A stretch of DNA of 64,000 nt from Argentina anserina (GCF_933775445.1 NC_065877.1:35414694-35478693), one strand, 5' to 3'; counted from the stretch's first letter, positions 1-12,497 are shown. The notes: generated by a model from the sequence alone, not told the origin. Numbers and translations are program-made.

Positions 1-3000
1 AGATTGCTGCAGAGGAGCTGATATCTCTTCATCTTTATCAGTACAGAAAAAATGTATACATGTACACAATTTGATTTTTTAATTTCTGTTTCATGTATTA
101 ATGCGGATTCGATCTGGTGGTTTCTGGAACCATTAATTATCATCATGATTCATGAATGCATGTACATTCAGTTTCCTGAGTAATCTGTGTGATCGAGAAT
201 GAATGAAACAAAAACACAAACGCATATAATGTCATCATCTTAATTTGATTGACGTAAAGTCGTAAATTAAAACATAATGTCGACATGCATATCTCCTTCG
301 GTTTACGTAAAGAAAACATGGAGCAAGTTAGTGTGATCAAAAGCTAATATGCGATCAAAAGTCGGTCTTTTTTCTTTTATTGTGGCAATACGTACGACCT
401 AAAGCTGATCATGATAGAAAGCAAGCTTATTGTATATATTACAACTTTACGCAACTCAATTGAATTATCTTCAACATTGAAAACTACACAGATTGAGTTC
501 TTCAATTGACGTTTGTAAAAAAGGAAAATCAGACAAAGCAGATGTACTTCCATCGATCTAAAATACATATGTCTTTCCTCTCTCTCATGTATCATCTGTT
601 TTCTAGCTCTTGCAATATAGTGACCGTGAATCACACCAATATAAGCAGGAAAGCTTAACTACTATTCTTCACTACACCCACTTCAACATTCTCTTTTAGT
701 TCCCGACCTCCCGCCACGCGCTATCAACAGACTGACCATGCCACCGGATCAACTTTTATATAAAATTTCAAGAAGGTCGCCTCATTAGTTAATTGATCGA
801 ACGATGGCGCCTCAGCACTATTACCTTCGAGGTTCCACAGTGCAGAATGACTAGAGAAAGAAGTGAAGTTGATGACAATTGTAGCTAGCCATGGTCAGTG
901 GAAAACATATGCAGCCGTGGAAAAACATTTCTTGCACATATGAAACCTCCTGGCTCCTGGGCATGCAGGAGCTCATAATCATGCGTAGATCATTAACTTC
1001 ATAACTGTCTATGCATGTATAGACTACTTTCAGTACTTTGTAACCAACATACAATACACACGACTATGTCGATCTAAACCTAACCGGACCAAAGCCATCG
1101 GCATGCGTCAGTGGTCAGTGTCTCTGAGCTGAAGTACTGTTCCGGAATGCATAATATAGTGCGTACTAGTTTCGGATTTTCGGTAAGCAATATATTAATT
1201 GTACGTGCGAATACATGTGAACTTGACCTTAAATGTTTTAAGTAAATAAATTTGTGCAAATAGATGTGAGTTTTTGAAAGATGTATATATAAGTTTCATA
1301 AGCGAAATACTATTTAGGTTGTTTTGTGCACCAAGTGATGACCGATCGAACCAAAGAATATTCAAGCATTGTGCGCACTCATGTCTCTGGATGTTGCTTG
1401 CATACGTGTGTCAACTCAAGAGAATAAACCCACACAGATTGATAGGATTAGTTTTACACATTAATGTTTGCTCGATCTATAATGCTCTAAGTCGCTCCAA
1501 AATGAAGAAGAATTAAAGTAGAACACTAGTAGTCGTACTAAATTAAGTTGAACAATTCGGCACTACTCGATAACAAGCTCGGCCCTAGAGATCTATCATG
1601 TCGTCTGCTGTTAGTGATTAACCTCTCCAAAGACCTTTCACTATACTACAAATCAGTAAGTGGCTTAAATAGTAATCCATGCCATAACCATAAAGAAATT
1701 AAGTGCTATCCATCACAGGAAACAACTCACCGCCAAATGATCACCACACGTTCCATTAATTCCGGGACTGTATACGGACCAACCCACTTATCCTTGTCAC
1801 CGAGCACTGCAATTCTTTCCGAGTTTCTTCTCCGGCTAGCTCAGCCCTATTTTTCCATGCGTTCTCCTAGAGCTAGCTGTGTGCTAATTGTGTGTGTGGA
1901 TGATGTGGGATGTGTGGAGCTGTGTGCCCTATGCATGCTAATTTGGCCTCATCAAGTCATCATCCATTTATGCATCCTGCTGGTGGTATTAGATCTCTGT
2001 CAGTTAGCTCCCTAAACGTAACACATCAAAACCGCATTCAGGCTTTGTTTGCCAGAAGAGAGAAAAAAACAAATGGTAACAAACTAGATGATAAAACTCA
2101 TGCATGGTTCAGCAAATTCTGAGTAAAGATATCGATACGAAAAGGAAAAGCATGTGAAAATGGTAAAAAACTTGTCATGATTCTGGGTGAAAAAGTGGAA
2201 ATCGTATACGCATGCATTGCCGAATGAGGCCGGTTTAAGCTAAATGGAGCTCGGGTTGGACCTTCAGACAAAAGTGGTAATGGTGCGTAGGATGAACGAT
2301 GCTGCTTAATTTGCTTTCTATCCAGGCCTAGCTAGCTAGCTTTATTATCTAATTATCTTGTGGCAGCTTAAATAATAATCATACTGATTGATTGAATGTT
2401 TAGAATTGGAGAAAATTGCGTGTACAAGAGTCTCTAGTGTCATACATTATTTGTGTGAACCAATTTTGATGATGAGAATCGAATTCCGCAGGTAAGGATA
2501 GTGCATGCGAGTATTTTAACAAGTCATTCTTCGATCAGTTCCTGTTCTTTACTTATTTTTCAGAATTAACGAAATAAATATGTCAAAATTACAGTATATG
2601 ATGACTCGCTCTATAAATGTTAATGAAAAAACTCGTAGTATTAATTTGCGGATATGCATGATATTATAAGTTCGTAAATAATGCGCGAATTAAACCAACT
2701 GATTTCATTTGGCATATTCATCCTGGTGTCCTTGCAGTTCTGTGGAGTAACCAGAGCCATCCTACCTTCCTACGTGTCGAAGGATAACTCCACACGTACG
2801 TGTACCTTTAAGTGTCACATCCAGGTGATTCAGATCCTACAATAATGAATTTGCAGAGGCATCTTCTTGATCCCTTCTTGTTGTGTTGCGTCCATTAATT
2901 AGACGTACATTATTTTCTAGCTAGCTACATAATACTTGGGATCAGCTTTTCATTTACTTATAAATGTTGCCAGCATCGGAGGAGAAGCTTAGTGGATTTG

Positions 3001-3190
3001 CCTTGTGTGTCCATTAGTCCAAGTAAATCCTCTTTGATGATTGTGTGTTGGCACTAGATAGTGTTTTTGTTGGTCTCAATAAATTAGAAGTACAAACAGT
3101 GATCTGCAGCAGCTGATAACAGTACGTTTATTTTTCCTTCTTCTTCGTAATCTCAGACTCGTCACCTTCATTCTCCTTCACTTCGATCCC
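1..3190. other. Gene-free upstream region
   Basis: No convincing gene is seen on either strand. The open frames are short, AT-rich and without recognisable domains. The first ~90 bases read openly as a short peptide (IAAEELISLHLYQ...) that could be the tail of an exon cut by the window edge, but nothing confirms it. The right end (roughly 2.9-3.19 kb) is the 5' flank of the NPF transporter gene. Confidence 0.5.
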
Positions 3191-5615
3191 ATGGCTGGCA
3201 CAACAAGAAAGAGACTCGGCAACTCATGCATTCTTCTCATAGGTATTCATCATATACCCTCCCGTTTCTTTGTTCTTCCATTAAAACTTTTATATATGAA
3301 TACCACTCAGATATATATTTAAGCTCACTAGCTAGCTATGATGACTAGAAAGGACCAAACTAATTTGGTTCTGGATCGATCTATCTCTGCATGTCCAAGG
3401 TGACCAATATTAGTAGTATACTCTTTGCTAGAATAGATTAGATTGAATGATAAAATGCATGATCAGTTTTAATTTTGTTAAATTTTGGTTTCTGTTGTTC
3501 TTCTGATGACAGTTATTTCTGGGATGGAAAGATTTGCATACAAAGGGGTGGCATCAAATCTGATAACTTATCTAACGGATGTAGTAAAGATGAGCAACTC
3601 TTCTGCGGCGAAGACGGTGAACAGTTGGTGCGGATTCACATCCATGGTTCCACTCTTAATTGCACCCTTTGCTGATTCTTACTGGGATAGATACTACACC
3701 ATTGTAGCCTCTTCTTTTGTCTACGTTGCCGTAAGTACTAACCACCTCTCTTTTCTCTGTCTTTCTTTTTCATTTTTTGTGGCCCATTAACTTTGTTTTT
3801 TGGTTGTAAAGTTTTTTTTGTGGTCAGTAAAATTTGTCCGCTGAGTGCTAGTAAGTGGGAGTACGATTAGGAAAACCATTATAAAGATATGGATAATGAG
3901 TCATCATCATCTGCAGTTCTGCACTAAGAACTGGCGGGCCGGGTCAAAATAAATGCATTTTCCTAAGATGAATTAGCTAGGAGATTGAGTGAATAATATG
4001 AGTTTTGGTGGCGCAACGGTTGCCTAACATAGTATAGAGCGCTGTTCGTTAAGGATCTTATATTAACTGCATTCTAATTTGCGCCATGCTAGTTGTCCAT
4101 TTGTAACAACGACATGCTCCTGTACGTCACGAAGACTAACTGATCGTCTATTGTTCTGGATTTAGGGGCTTGCGGCATTGACGTCAACAGCATTTATATC
4201 CCGGGGATCCTCCGGTCAAGCAAACAAAACAAGTTCATCTTCATTTCTGTTTTGGTCATTGTATTTGATTTCTCTTGGTCAAGGTGGGTATAATCCATCT
4301 TTACAAGCTTTTGGAGCAGATCAACTTGACAGTGAAGAGGAAGAGTTGCCTACTAGCAAAGATGACAAGAAACCTAACAAAAAGAGTCTGTTCTTTCAAT
4401 GGTGGTACTTTGGTGTTTGTAGTGGCACTGTCTTGGGTATCAGTGTTATGTCTTACATTCAAGATAATTTTGGTTGGATACTAGGTTTTGCCATCCCCAT
4501 GATTTCGATGGTCACGTCAATTGTAGTTTTCTCATGCGGAAGCCGAATTTATACATATAAACAGAGGAAAGAGGCCATGGATTATAAGCCTGTTGTGAGC
4601 ATGATTCAAGTTGTTAAGGCAGCTGCATTGAAAGTACTGAATTGCACAGTCAAGTTACCCAATGAAAAAGATGTCACTGAGCTAGAGTAAGTTCATTTCT
4701 TTTTTAGTGTTGTTAAAATTATTGTACATAAACTTTGTTCTGATGCTATCTAATTTGCTTAGGCTTCAAGGGAAACCGCTTTGTCATCAGAAATTTAGCA
4801 GCAATGAGGACATGAACAATGAGCATCCCAAAAGAAGCGTCTACATGTTCGAAAATGCAAAAGTTATTCTTAGGCTTTTGCCGATATGGTTTATGCTGTT
4901 AATGTTTGCAGTGATTTTCCAGCAACCTTCAACATTCTTCACCAAACAAGGCATGACAATGAAAAGGAACATTGGAAGCAAATTTCTTATTCCACCCGCA
5001 ACACTACAGAGTGCTATTGCACTTTCTATAGTCGTGATGATGCCTCTTTATGACAAAGTTTTGATCCCAATTACTAAGGTTCTGACTTGTAACGAAAAGG
5101 GTATCACCGTAATGCAGAGGATGGGGATTGGGATGTTCACTTCAGTCATAGCACTGATCATCGCGGCAATTGTGGAGACAAGAAGGCTCCATATCAGCAG
5201 AAAGATGGAAATGCTAGGATCTCCATCTGAGACGGTTCCGCTCAGCATATTTTGGTTGCTGCCACAATACATTCTTCTAGGCATTTCAGACATTTTCACT
5301 GTCGTTGGGATGCAAGAGTTCTTTTACTCTGAATTTCCCATTAGAATGAGAACAATGGCCTTTGCACTGTACACTAGTGTTTTTGGGGTTGGGAGCTACT
5401 TGAGTGCCTTTTTGATCTCCACAGTTGAAGCCATCACAAGTTCAAATGGAGGTAAGAGCTGGTTCTGTGATGATATGAATGCAGCTCGGCTAGACAAGTA
5501 TTACTGGTTTTTAGCAGCATCAAGTGCACTTAGCTTTTTGTTTTTTGTGATTATATCATCATGTTACACTAGAACAAAGGATTTGGACTTGGACAGTAAT
5601 GAAGGTTGTAAATAA
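3191..5615 (+). CDS. NRT1/PTR family (NPF) transporter, NPF5-like
   Basis: This is a proton-coupled major-facilitator transporter of the plant NPF (PTR/POT) family, expected in the plasma or vacuolar membrane and moving nitrate, peptides or other small solutes; the substrate cannot be read from sequence. Four exons join in frame with GT-AG introns: 3191-3242, 3513-3730, 4166-4686, 4763-5615, giving 547 residues, usual for the family. Family landmarks are GMERFAYKG in the first helix, [18 protein letters not shown] after helix 2-3, [22 protein letters not shown] in helix 4-5, [12 protein letters not shown], a central hydrophilic loop (about residues 215-290), [12 protein letters not shown], and [18 protein letters not shown] near the C-terminus. 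The start is the ATG at 3191, whose short exon ends in a hydrophobic stretch that runs into exon 2. The NPF5 assignment is from memory of the GMERF / NLITYL pattern and is less certain than the family call. Where many NPF proteins carry ExxER, this one has SGMER. Confidence 0.93.
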
Positions 5616-6239
5616 GCTGTTTGTTTTGAGTTTAATGTACAAAGAGCATTTGTATCAAAAAAAAAAGTACAAAGAGCATTTTGTTATTCTTCTTCTTTTT
5701 TATTTATTTTTAGAATGAGCATTTTGTTATTCAAGATTCAAAGTTCAGATAAGTTTGAGTTCTCTGGTTATATTAGAAGTTCATGTAATACTCATGTTAT
5801 TAGATAGCTTATAGTCTATGAATAAAAATTGATTTATCTGAGGCATTGATTTGCCATTCTAAACATGCATGTTTCTACTCTTAATTTTCAGAGTTTGTTG
5901 AGTAATAGTTGGAGACCAGTGTTCAATATTTCTTCCTCATATGAAAGATTGGTCTTTTTTTTTTCTTGGAATTTGGCTATATATTTAGCTTATGGTGTTA
6001 CTTTTATTTAGTAGAGCATCTAGCTGAATCTTCAAGGTTAATTACCCTTTATTAATCAATGTTGTACACAGCCACATGCAGGTACATTATTTTTGTTTCA
6101 ACTGTTGAACAGTACGTACATTATTTGATGTAACAAGAAAGATTCGAAGTTGATTTCGGGGGAACATAATCATCATTAAAGGTGAAACAATCAAAAATAC
6201 TTTAAAATATCTGATCGAGCACTACTCTACTGTTGTATA
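5616..6239. other. 3' flank of the NPF gene
   Basis: AT-rich sequence with a short A-run near 5659 and AATAAA-like signals near 5819, consistent with a 3' UTR. From about 6120 the sequence resembles the 3' flank of MMP copy B near 12385 (a shared stretch around GGGGGAACATAATCA), so the MMP duplication unit starts about here. Confidence 0.5.
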
Positions 6240-7254
6240 AAGGCGTTTGATTCCTGTCGTCCTCATGCAAATTAGGTTTGGCATGAGCCGGGAAAAAGCT
6301 TGAGCCAGGGTTTCCCCAGGCTTCAGAAACGGATTCCCGCCCCCATGATCACCGTGTTGAAAATTAATCTTCAAATCCGCACTCGCGCGCGTAGTTGATT
6401 TTGAGCCTGGATGAAAGTGAAGTGACTGTTCTTAATTAGTGTATGTTGCAAACGCCTGTACGACAGCACCGTACCCCTGGCTTCGGATGGGTTGTGAGGA
6501 AGAAAGCGTAAGTGAGATCGATGGTATTTAAAGGGAGACCATTTAGTCTTCCATATTAGGAAATGCTTAGCGAACAGAGGTATGAACTGAACCTGAAAAA
6601 CAATATCGAGTACTTAAATTCGTTAGACGTAATGATCAAGTCTTTGTTTATGGGGAGCTACTGTATTCAAGCTTTGAACTATTTTGATTTATACTTAGTC
6701 CTATACAAGAACAGAAATATTTTCATGATATCGGCAATTGATCAATTGGAAAAACACTACTGGCTAGTAAACTGCATGAATTTATTATTAAGACGATAAT
6801 ATAATCGTCTAGTAAGATGATTACGTACGCTGCTGGCGATTCATCTTGGCTGATCTCATATGCCATTGATGATGTCGGGCGCACCACAACAAGGCGTCAT
6901 CACATGTGATATCGTTTTCTCGTCCAACGTTCCAGTGGATTTGAAGTGGAAATTGAGCTGGCCGGTAAGTCTTGATGGCTTCCTCCAAGAGTTTGTCGAA
7001 ATAATGTCATCATAATGGATGTGGGTTATTGTACCAGTAACCGAACTTGTGAAGGTACTTCTTGAGGTTATTGATGCCTTTAACCTTGTCACCTTTGTGA
7101 CAACCCTTAAAAGCTCGATGAAGTCAAACGGAGATGAGTTTTTGCCATCGCCGGCTTCTTTGCCGTTGCATTAGAGAGGACATGCAAAAAAGAGGGCGAG
7201 GAACAGGAGGAGGAGAGTAAATGTGAAAACAGAAAGATCTGATTTGGATGGCGT
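6240..7254 (-). pseudogene. MMP pseudogene A
   Basis: Broken copy of a plant matrix metalloproteinase (matrixin, M10A), homologous over its length to copies B and D in this window. Exon 1 (about 7254-6856) still matches the signal peptide and peptidoglycan-binding-like propeptide, but the start codon is ACG where the intact copies have ATG. There are frameshifts in the first 150 bases, and the cysteine switch reads TPCCGAPD instead of PRCGxPD. Exon 2 (about 6575-6240) keeps the part before the active site, then most of the zinc-binding segment is missing. A scrap resembling it lies near 8.03 kb. The upstream TATA-like CCTATAAAT near 7310 is still present. No functional protein is expected. 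Confidence 0.85.
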
Positions 7255-7318
7255 TGCTCCAAGTTAAAAGTACGGATGTTGCAGAAGCCTCACATTTTGC
7301 AATAGAATTTATAGGCAA

Positions 7319-8027
7319 TAGTACGTATCGATCTGTAATTCTGTAATTGTAAAGTGATGTTGTGTCAATTACGTTTTACTATGGTGTTGTTACGTCATGC
7401 ATGTGGACTTGTTGAGCTTAACAAACAGATCGAAATCATATAAAAACCAGAACTTGATTGATGAGCTCAACATGCATGTGGCAATGTTCATCATCAGTTG
7501 GGTTTCTGTTAGCGGTTAGGTTTATATTATTAATTAAGGCAGAGAATTTTGGAGACGAAACTAGCTTCGACAAGAAGACATTCGATCTGATGATCGACTA
7601 GGTCATTGATGCAAGAATTGTCAAATTATATATTCAAAACCGTTTTCAAGCTAGATGAGTTAATAGTATATGATGATGCTATTTATTAGATTATTATTAC
7701 CAAATATCTGTTTTTCCAACATATTAGTTGATATATTATACGGTTTTCACTTTTCAGCGTACCTGATAAGTTTCTACAGAAATGATCTTTTAAAAGCTAG
7801 AGATCTATCTGATGGTGCAGTATATCATATTTTCCACCGTGCTTAATTAACCTCGCTTAAAAACTGAATTAATCCCAACGATTGAAAACTGAATTGAAAC
7901 TACGTACAACATATATTTCTTCATATAAATTGAAATTGATAACTCTCAGACGTTTTATATTCCTTGAGTCTCCATGCAAACCCTAAGTTGCCCCAGGACG
8001 GATAGTACTACTTACAGTAGGGTAAGA
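7319..8027. other. Upstream flank of MMP pseudogene A
   Basis: Non-coding. Parts match the 5' flank of MMP copy B: around 7391-7500 resembles 13785-13910, and around 7600-7690 resembles 17366-17450. In copy B these two blocks are separated by the CACTA element. No other gene is seen. Confidence 0.55.
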
Positions 8028-8085
8028 GCTCCCTCAACTGAGCAATGAGCCTATGATCAAGTCCCAGAATTGAAGGTGTCTAATC
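8028..8085 (-). pseudogene. Scrap of an MMP catalytic exon
   Basis: About 55 bases resemble the zinc-site region of MMP exon 2, compared with 12590-12645 of copy B: shared blocks CTCCCTC-ACTGAGC and TCAAGTCCCAGAA. The orientation is that of the other MMP copies. The equivalent of the HEIGH codons reads with stops. It may be a displaced remnant of pseudogene A or of another lost copy. The match is short. Confidence 0.4.
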
Positions 8086-8192
8086 TCATAAGCCACCGTC
8101 TGCAAAGGTGCAAATCCTATATAAGAACCTTGCTTAGGTCCAACAACCACAACTCATTGGCATCATATATTTATAGGATTTTTCTTAGCTAA

Positions 8193-8567
8193 GGAGTTCC
8201 GCACCAATAGTTTTAGTGCGGATTTTCATTTGTTCATTACTTTTTGATCCAATTTCGTCACCATATAGTATCTAGATAATACTGTGTAGATTATCTCTGC
8301 AAAATTTCAGCCAATTTGGAGATCGTTAAGACCCTCAAAATCGAAAAACAAATGGACGGACTGAATTTTGTCAAACATGAATCGTTCATATTTTTAACAG
8401 AAAACAAAATTTTGAGGGTCTTAACGATTATCAAATTGGCTGAAATTTTGTAAAAATGATATACACAATATCATCTAAATATTACATGGTAGAGATGAGG
8501 AAATTCGATCAAAAAGTTATGAAAAAATGAAAATCTGCACCAAAATATTAGTGCGGACTTCCGCATC
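8193..8567. mobile_element. Foldback MITE of about 375 bp
   Basis: The segment is almost entirely one imperfect inverted repeat. The left arm begins GGAGTTCCGCACCAATAG and the right arm, read in reverse, begins GGAAGTCCGCACTAATAT. Further in, the left TTTCAGCCAATTTGGAGATC pairs with the right reverse arm, and AAGACCCTCAAAAT pairs with ATTTTGAGGGTCTT. It has no coding capacity, as expected of a MITE. I could not settle a target-site duplication, so the superfamily is open. Confidence 0.75.
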
Positions 8568-9026
8568 CAAGAAGGACTATATATATACATATATGAAAGT
8601 TTTTAGGTGTGAATATCCACACCGTACGGATTCCGCGATTCCGACCAATGACACGCAACGAAAGCATGGATGGTGTCGGCCGTGCTTCTATCCTCTCAAC
8701 GCTCCTGTCTGTGCCGGCCGCAGCTGTAGTGCCGGCTCACGACGGCCAGAATCTCAAAATAATGTCTGTCTCACGGAGACGTCGAAGCCCTTGGCGTAAG
8801 GTTTCAGGGAGAAACACGTACTGTAGGTAATAATTTCTGCTGATAATGGTACGTACTCAGATGAAGGCCATATAATTACGATTTCTGCCGATAATTGATT
8901 AGTGGGTACGTGGTGGTATGAACTGATTAATTAGTATTGAACTATTGATCAGCACGTACGTACATCCATATGTTACTCTTAATTTCTAATGTCGATATAT
9001 GTAGTGCATGCATGTTAATCTTAAAA
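8568..9026. other. Non-coding spacer with a GC-rich patch
   Basis: A GC-richer patch at about 8600-8830 stands out from the AT-rich surroundings and is open in two frames, but the peptides are compositionally unlike proteins and match nothing I know. Its start (GTGTGAATATCCACACC) is a small hairpin. It may be a fragment of another element. The last five bases, 9022-9026, are the target-site duplication of the following solo LTR. Confidence 0.4.
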
Positions 9027-9342
9027 TGTAATAACCCTAAATTTCAAACATTTTAGTTTGATTTGGAATTCTATAAAATTTCGAATTTTATTAGAATGAA
9101 CGTAATTGGTTGCGACGTTAGTAAACGAGAAAAGGAAACGTTCTCGGAACGTTTAAATTGAAAAACGTTACATTTCCGTAACGTTTATATCGACTTTTAT
9201 TCCGTCGATCGGTTGCGAAAACTTCCTTCACGAAAGTTGTAGAGCTCGTCGATACGAGTGCGTGGACATGTGACACGTTCAAATCGGACGACGGATGTAA
9301 AAGTTATTAACGTCGGAAGTTAGTTTCCGATTTGGAAACGAG

Positions 9343-9350
9343 TATAAATA
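9343..9350 (+). promoter_or_regulatory. TATA box of solo LTR 1
   Basis: TATAAATA lies just upstream of a TTAGGGTTTCC block and a CT-rich leader. The same arrangement (TATAAA, TTAGGGTTTCC or TAGGGTTCC, CT-rich) is conserved near 18967, 24639 and 31631 in the other LTR copies, so it is probably the LTR's own Pol II promoter. Confidence 0.7.
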
Positions 9351-10282
9351 GAATGATTTGTGATTAGGGTTTCCACTTTTGGAAACCCTCAGTTTCTCTC
9401 CGCCTCCCTCTCACTTTCTCTCTCTCTCACCCGACCCTCTCTTCCTCCCTCCCTGCCGAATCGCTCCCTCCCCGATCACCGCCCTCAGACCTTCGTGGAT
9501 TAGACCGCCACCCTCTACGGCCTTGCGAGCTCCCCCGCGAACGACCCCGAGTCCTCCGCTCCGTACCTCGCCGCCACGAGCTTCAACCAGAACCAAGCTC
9601 GGAGCTTACCGCCGCACCTCGCATCGTCACCGACGAAGATAGGGCACGAGGACTAGCTCGCTGTCGCCGCATCTCCTACTCCACCTGCGACCAAGCAAAG
9701 TGCGGATCGAAGCACCATCACGCCCTCGGCTCGATTCGACTCCGCCGTGCTCACGAGCCTCTCCGGTGGTCTACACGGCATCGCTGCACCCCCACGAGGT
9801 AAGGGTTTGATTGATAGATCGATTGATGTACTTGATTGATGAATCGGAGGGGGAGGAGATTTGGGGTTACCGCCGCCTAGAGGCGGCGCGTGGGGGTGAG
9901 TAGGGTAGCGTAGGAGGGATCTGAAGCCGTAGGAAGGTAGAGGAGGAGGAGGGGGAGAGTTTGGAGGCGACGGTGGCGTGATACGCGCCGTGGTTAGCCT
10001 CGGCGCGTGGGCCCCACGCGCGGCCCGCCGGAGGTGGCGCGTGTGCCACACGCGCCGCCACGTGCGGCGGTGGAAACAGTTTTGACAGAAGGGTATTTTG
10101 GTAATTTACTGTGTACGGTAAATGTAAATGTAATTTTTATTTACTACGGTAAATGTAATTAAATTTTACCTTCGGTAAATGTAAATATAAATTACTTTCA
10201 GTAAATGTAAAAAGTAATTTTGTAAAAGGGTAATTTAGTAAATTCTATTTACTGAATTTGTATTTACATTTAAATCGTACGT

Positions 10283-10590
10283 ATACGTACAGAAATACGT
10301 ATTAATATTTATACGTACAGAAATACGTATTAATATTTATACGTACAGAAATACGTATTAAATATTTATACATACAGAAATACGTATTAATATTTATACG
10401 TACAGAAATACGTATAGAATATTTATACGTACAGAAATACGTATTAATATTTATACGTACAGAAATACGTATTAATATTTATACGTATAGAAATACGTAT
10501 TAATATTTATACGTACAGAAATACTTAGTAATATTTATACGTACAGAAATACGTATATAATATTTATACGTACAGAAATACGTATTAATT
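10283..10590 (+). repeat. 28-bp tandem repeat array inside LTR 1
   Basis: About 11 copies of a 28-bp unit with core ATACGTACAGAAATACGTAT. Each unit contains two near-palindromic TACGTA sites. LTR 2 has only about four related units (19880-19990) and LTR 4 only traces (32580-32640), so the array expanded in this copy. Confidence 0.9.
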
Positions 10591-11323
10591 GCATATTTGT
10601 ACAGTATCCGAGAATAGTAACAGTGAATAGTACCACTGAACAGTAATTTCGTAAAACCGAAAATTGCTTAACAGTAACCGATTATTACTGTTTCGGCATT
10701 TAAAGGTTTACGAAACGATTCTAAATGCTTGTCTTATCTTTTCAAGGTGATCGCTAAATCGAGGAAAGGAAATATCATCGGGAATTGTGAATGACGCTCG
10801 AGTCGATAAGGTGAGTAAAATCTCACTTATTTACGAATCTACCCTTGCGGTGATTCCAAGATTTTTGGAAGAGATTTTAATATTGAATTACGACACGTAT
10901 ACAATATAGTGGATTACGTATATATCGTATAAATGGTAATAAGTACATATATATATAGTTTGCTATATTATATACTGTTATGAATTCGTTGGAATTGGTC
11001 ATTTCGAATGACGAGAATTAAATGTTGAGCATGTGATGTGATTTTTGTACAATATGAGGTGTGATTATTGTACGTGGTTTTAACATGAGTTTGTTAAAAT
11101 GTTTTGTCTTCGGACGAGTTTTGTCTTCGGACGAGTTTTTGTCTTCGGACGTGTTTATGAAATATGACATGTATACGATATAATGGATTATATATATATT
11201 GTATAAATGGTAAATATGTACATATATATATAGTTTGCTATATAATATACTGTTATGATTTTATCGTGATTTATGTCATTTCGATGACGAGATTTAAATA
11301 TCGAGCATGTGATTTTGATTTGT

Positions 11324-11512
11324 ACAATATGATGTGAGATTATTGTACGTGATTTTAACATTGAGTTTGTTAAAATGTTGATTGTCTTCGGACATGATTT
11401 TTGGTACAATATGATGTGAGATTATTGTACGTGATTTTTAACATTGAGATTGTTAAAATGTTGATTTGTCTTCGGACGTGATTGATACAATATGATGTGA
11501 GATTATTGTACG
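11324..11512 (+). repeat. About 81-bp tandem repeat inside LTR 1
   Basis: The block ACAATATGATGTGAGATTAT occurs at 11324, 11406 and 11487 with spacing of 81-82 bases, each followed by a TTGTACGTG segment and, in the first two units, a GTCTTCGGAC segment. A more diverged copy lies near 11049. The same block occurs at about 20434, 20619 and 20698 in LTR 2. Confidence 0.8.
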
Positions 11513-12497
11513 TGTTTGGCAAGTCGGAACCTAGCCTTTGGCCGGGCGAAAGTTACGATACAGTTAGAGCTCTAGTCTGTCTGCCATAGTACTGCATGTG
11601 AGGTAACAGGTGGTTATCTGCTCATGGGTACTCGGTGTATTTTGGATGTTGGGTAGCGGGTGGCTATCCAATATCAACGGTGTATTACGAGAGGGGTAAC
11701 AGATGTGTACCAGCGTTCTTGGTACCCGTATTATAAATGCATTGGGTAACCAGAAGGGTTACTTAATTTCCTCATGAGCGTTTTATTTCATATTTTTTGG
11801 GTCAACCAGATGGGCTGACCATTGGCTCATGAGGGCATTTATATTTGTTGTTTTGTGATTTTTCGTATATTTTGATATGCGAGTTATATGTTTTCATTTT
11901 ACTCATACGAGCTGTAAAGCTTACCGGGTTTGTGTTTACAATCCCGGTGCACCAATTCGATGGTGTAGTGGATGACTCCGCAGGTGTAGATTAGCGGGAA
12001 TTGACGGACCGCTCAGAGGACTTGAAGTGATTTACCTCCAGCTTGTGTGAGGATTTTGTGTGACTATTTTGTGAGAGATTGTGAGGATTATTACATTCCA
12101 ACTTACGTAATGTAAATTATAAATTTGGGTTGTAATAATTGTTTTTTTTTCTGAGTTGTATTGATAACTCAGTGATGATCCGCTGTGCACTTAAATGATT
12201 TCGATTTTATTGAGATTATTTTGTGTTTAACGACTTTAGAATTTTGAGTTTTTAAGCTCGAAATTTTGGAGTCGTTACATAAAATTAGTTCTCTAACTAA
12301 TGTAGTGAGCTCTTATTCAATAATGTAAACAAGTACATAATTTTTAAATTTTATCCGTTTGAAGAGCAGGTACATTACATTATTTGATAACAAGAAACAT
12401 TAGAAGTTGACTATGGGGGAACATAATCAGTACTCGAAAAGTAGAAGGCCGATGATGCAATTAACCATGCTTTAGATTATTTGATCGATTGCAGTCC

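Larger units (their letters stand above)
9027..12279 (+). mobile_element. Solo LTR 1 (3.25 kb, Ty3-type)
   Basis: This segment starts TGTAATAACCC and ends GTCGTTACA, and is flanked by a perfect 5-bp direct repeat TAAAA (9022-9026 and 12280-12284). Those are the hallmarks of a single LTR left after recombination between two LTRs. It has no internal retroviral-type genes. Related copies lie at 18648-21516, 24334-24925 (truncated) and 31308-33878. A TATA box near 9343 is followed by a CT-rich leader, and a conserved 3' block (about 11515-11990) is shared by the complete copies. Long LTRs starting TGTAA-ACCC resemble plant Tekay/Del chromovirus LTRs; that family name is an inference. The GC-rich frames inside (9379-10061) are not genes. 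Confidence 0.9.

Noticed and set aside
1548..2015. 155-codon plus-strand frame as a gene
   Set aside because: Peptide has no family resemblance and overlaps another frame of equal quality; no splice or promoter support.
9379..10061. Pro/Arg/Ser-rich open frames in the GC-rich part of LTR 1 (and the similar frames at 19004-19591 and 31792-32504)
   Set aside because: They occur on both strands at the same place in the LTR copies, are not conserved as protein between copies, and follow from base composition.
10283..10590. CRISPR-like array
   Set aside because: Units are directly adjacent with no unique spacers and the genome is a plant; it is a simple tandem repeat within an LTR.
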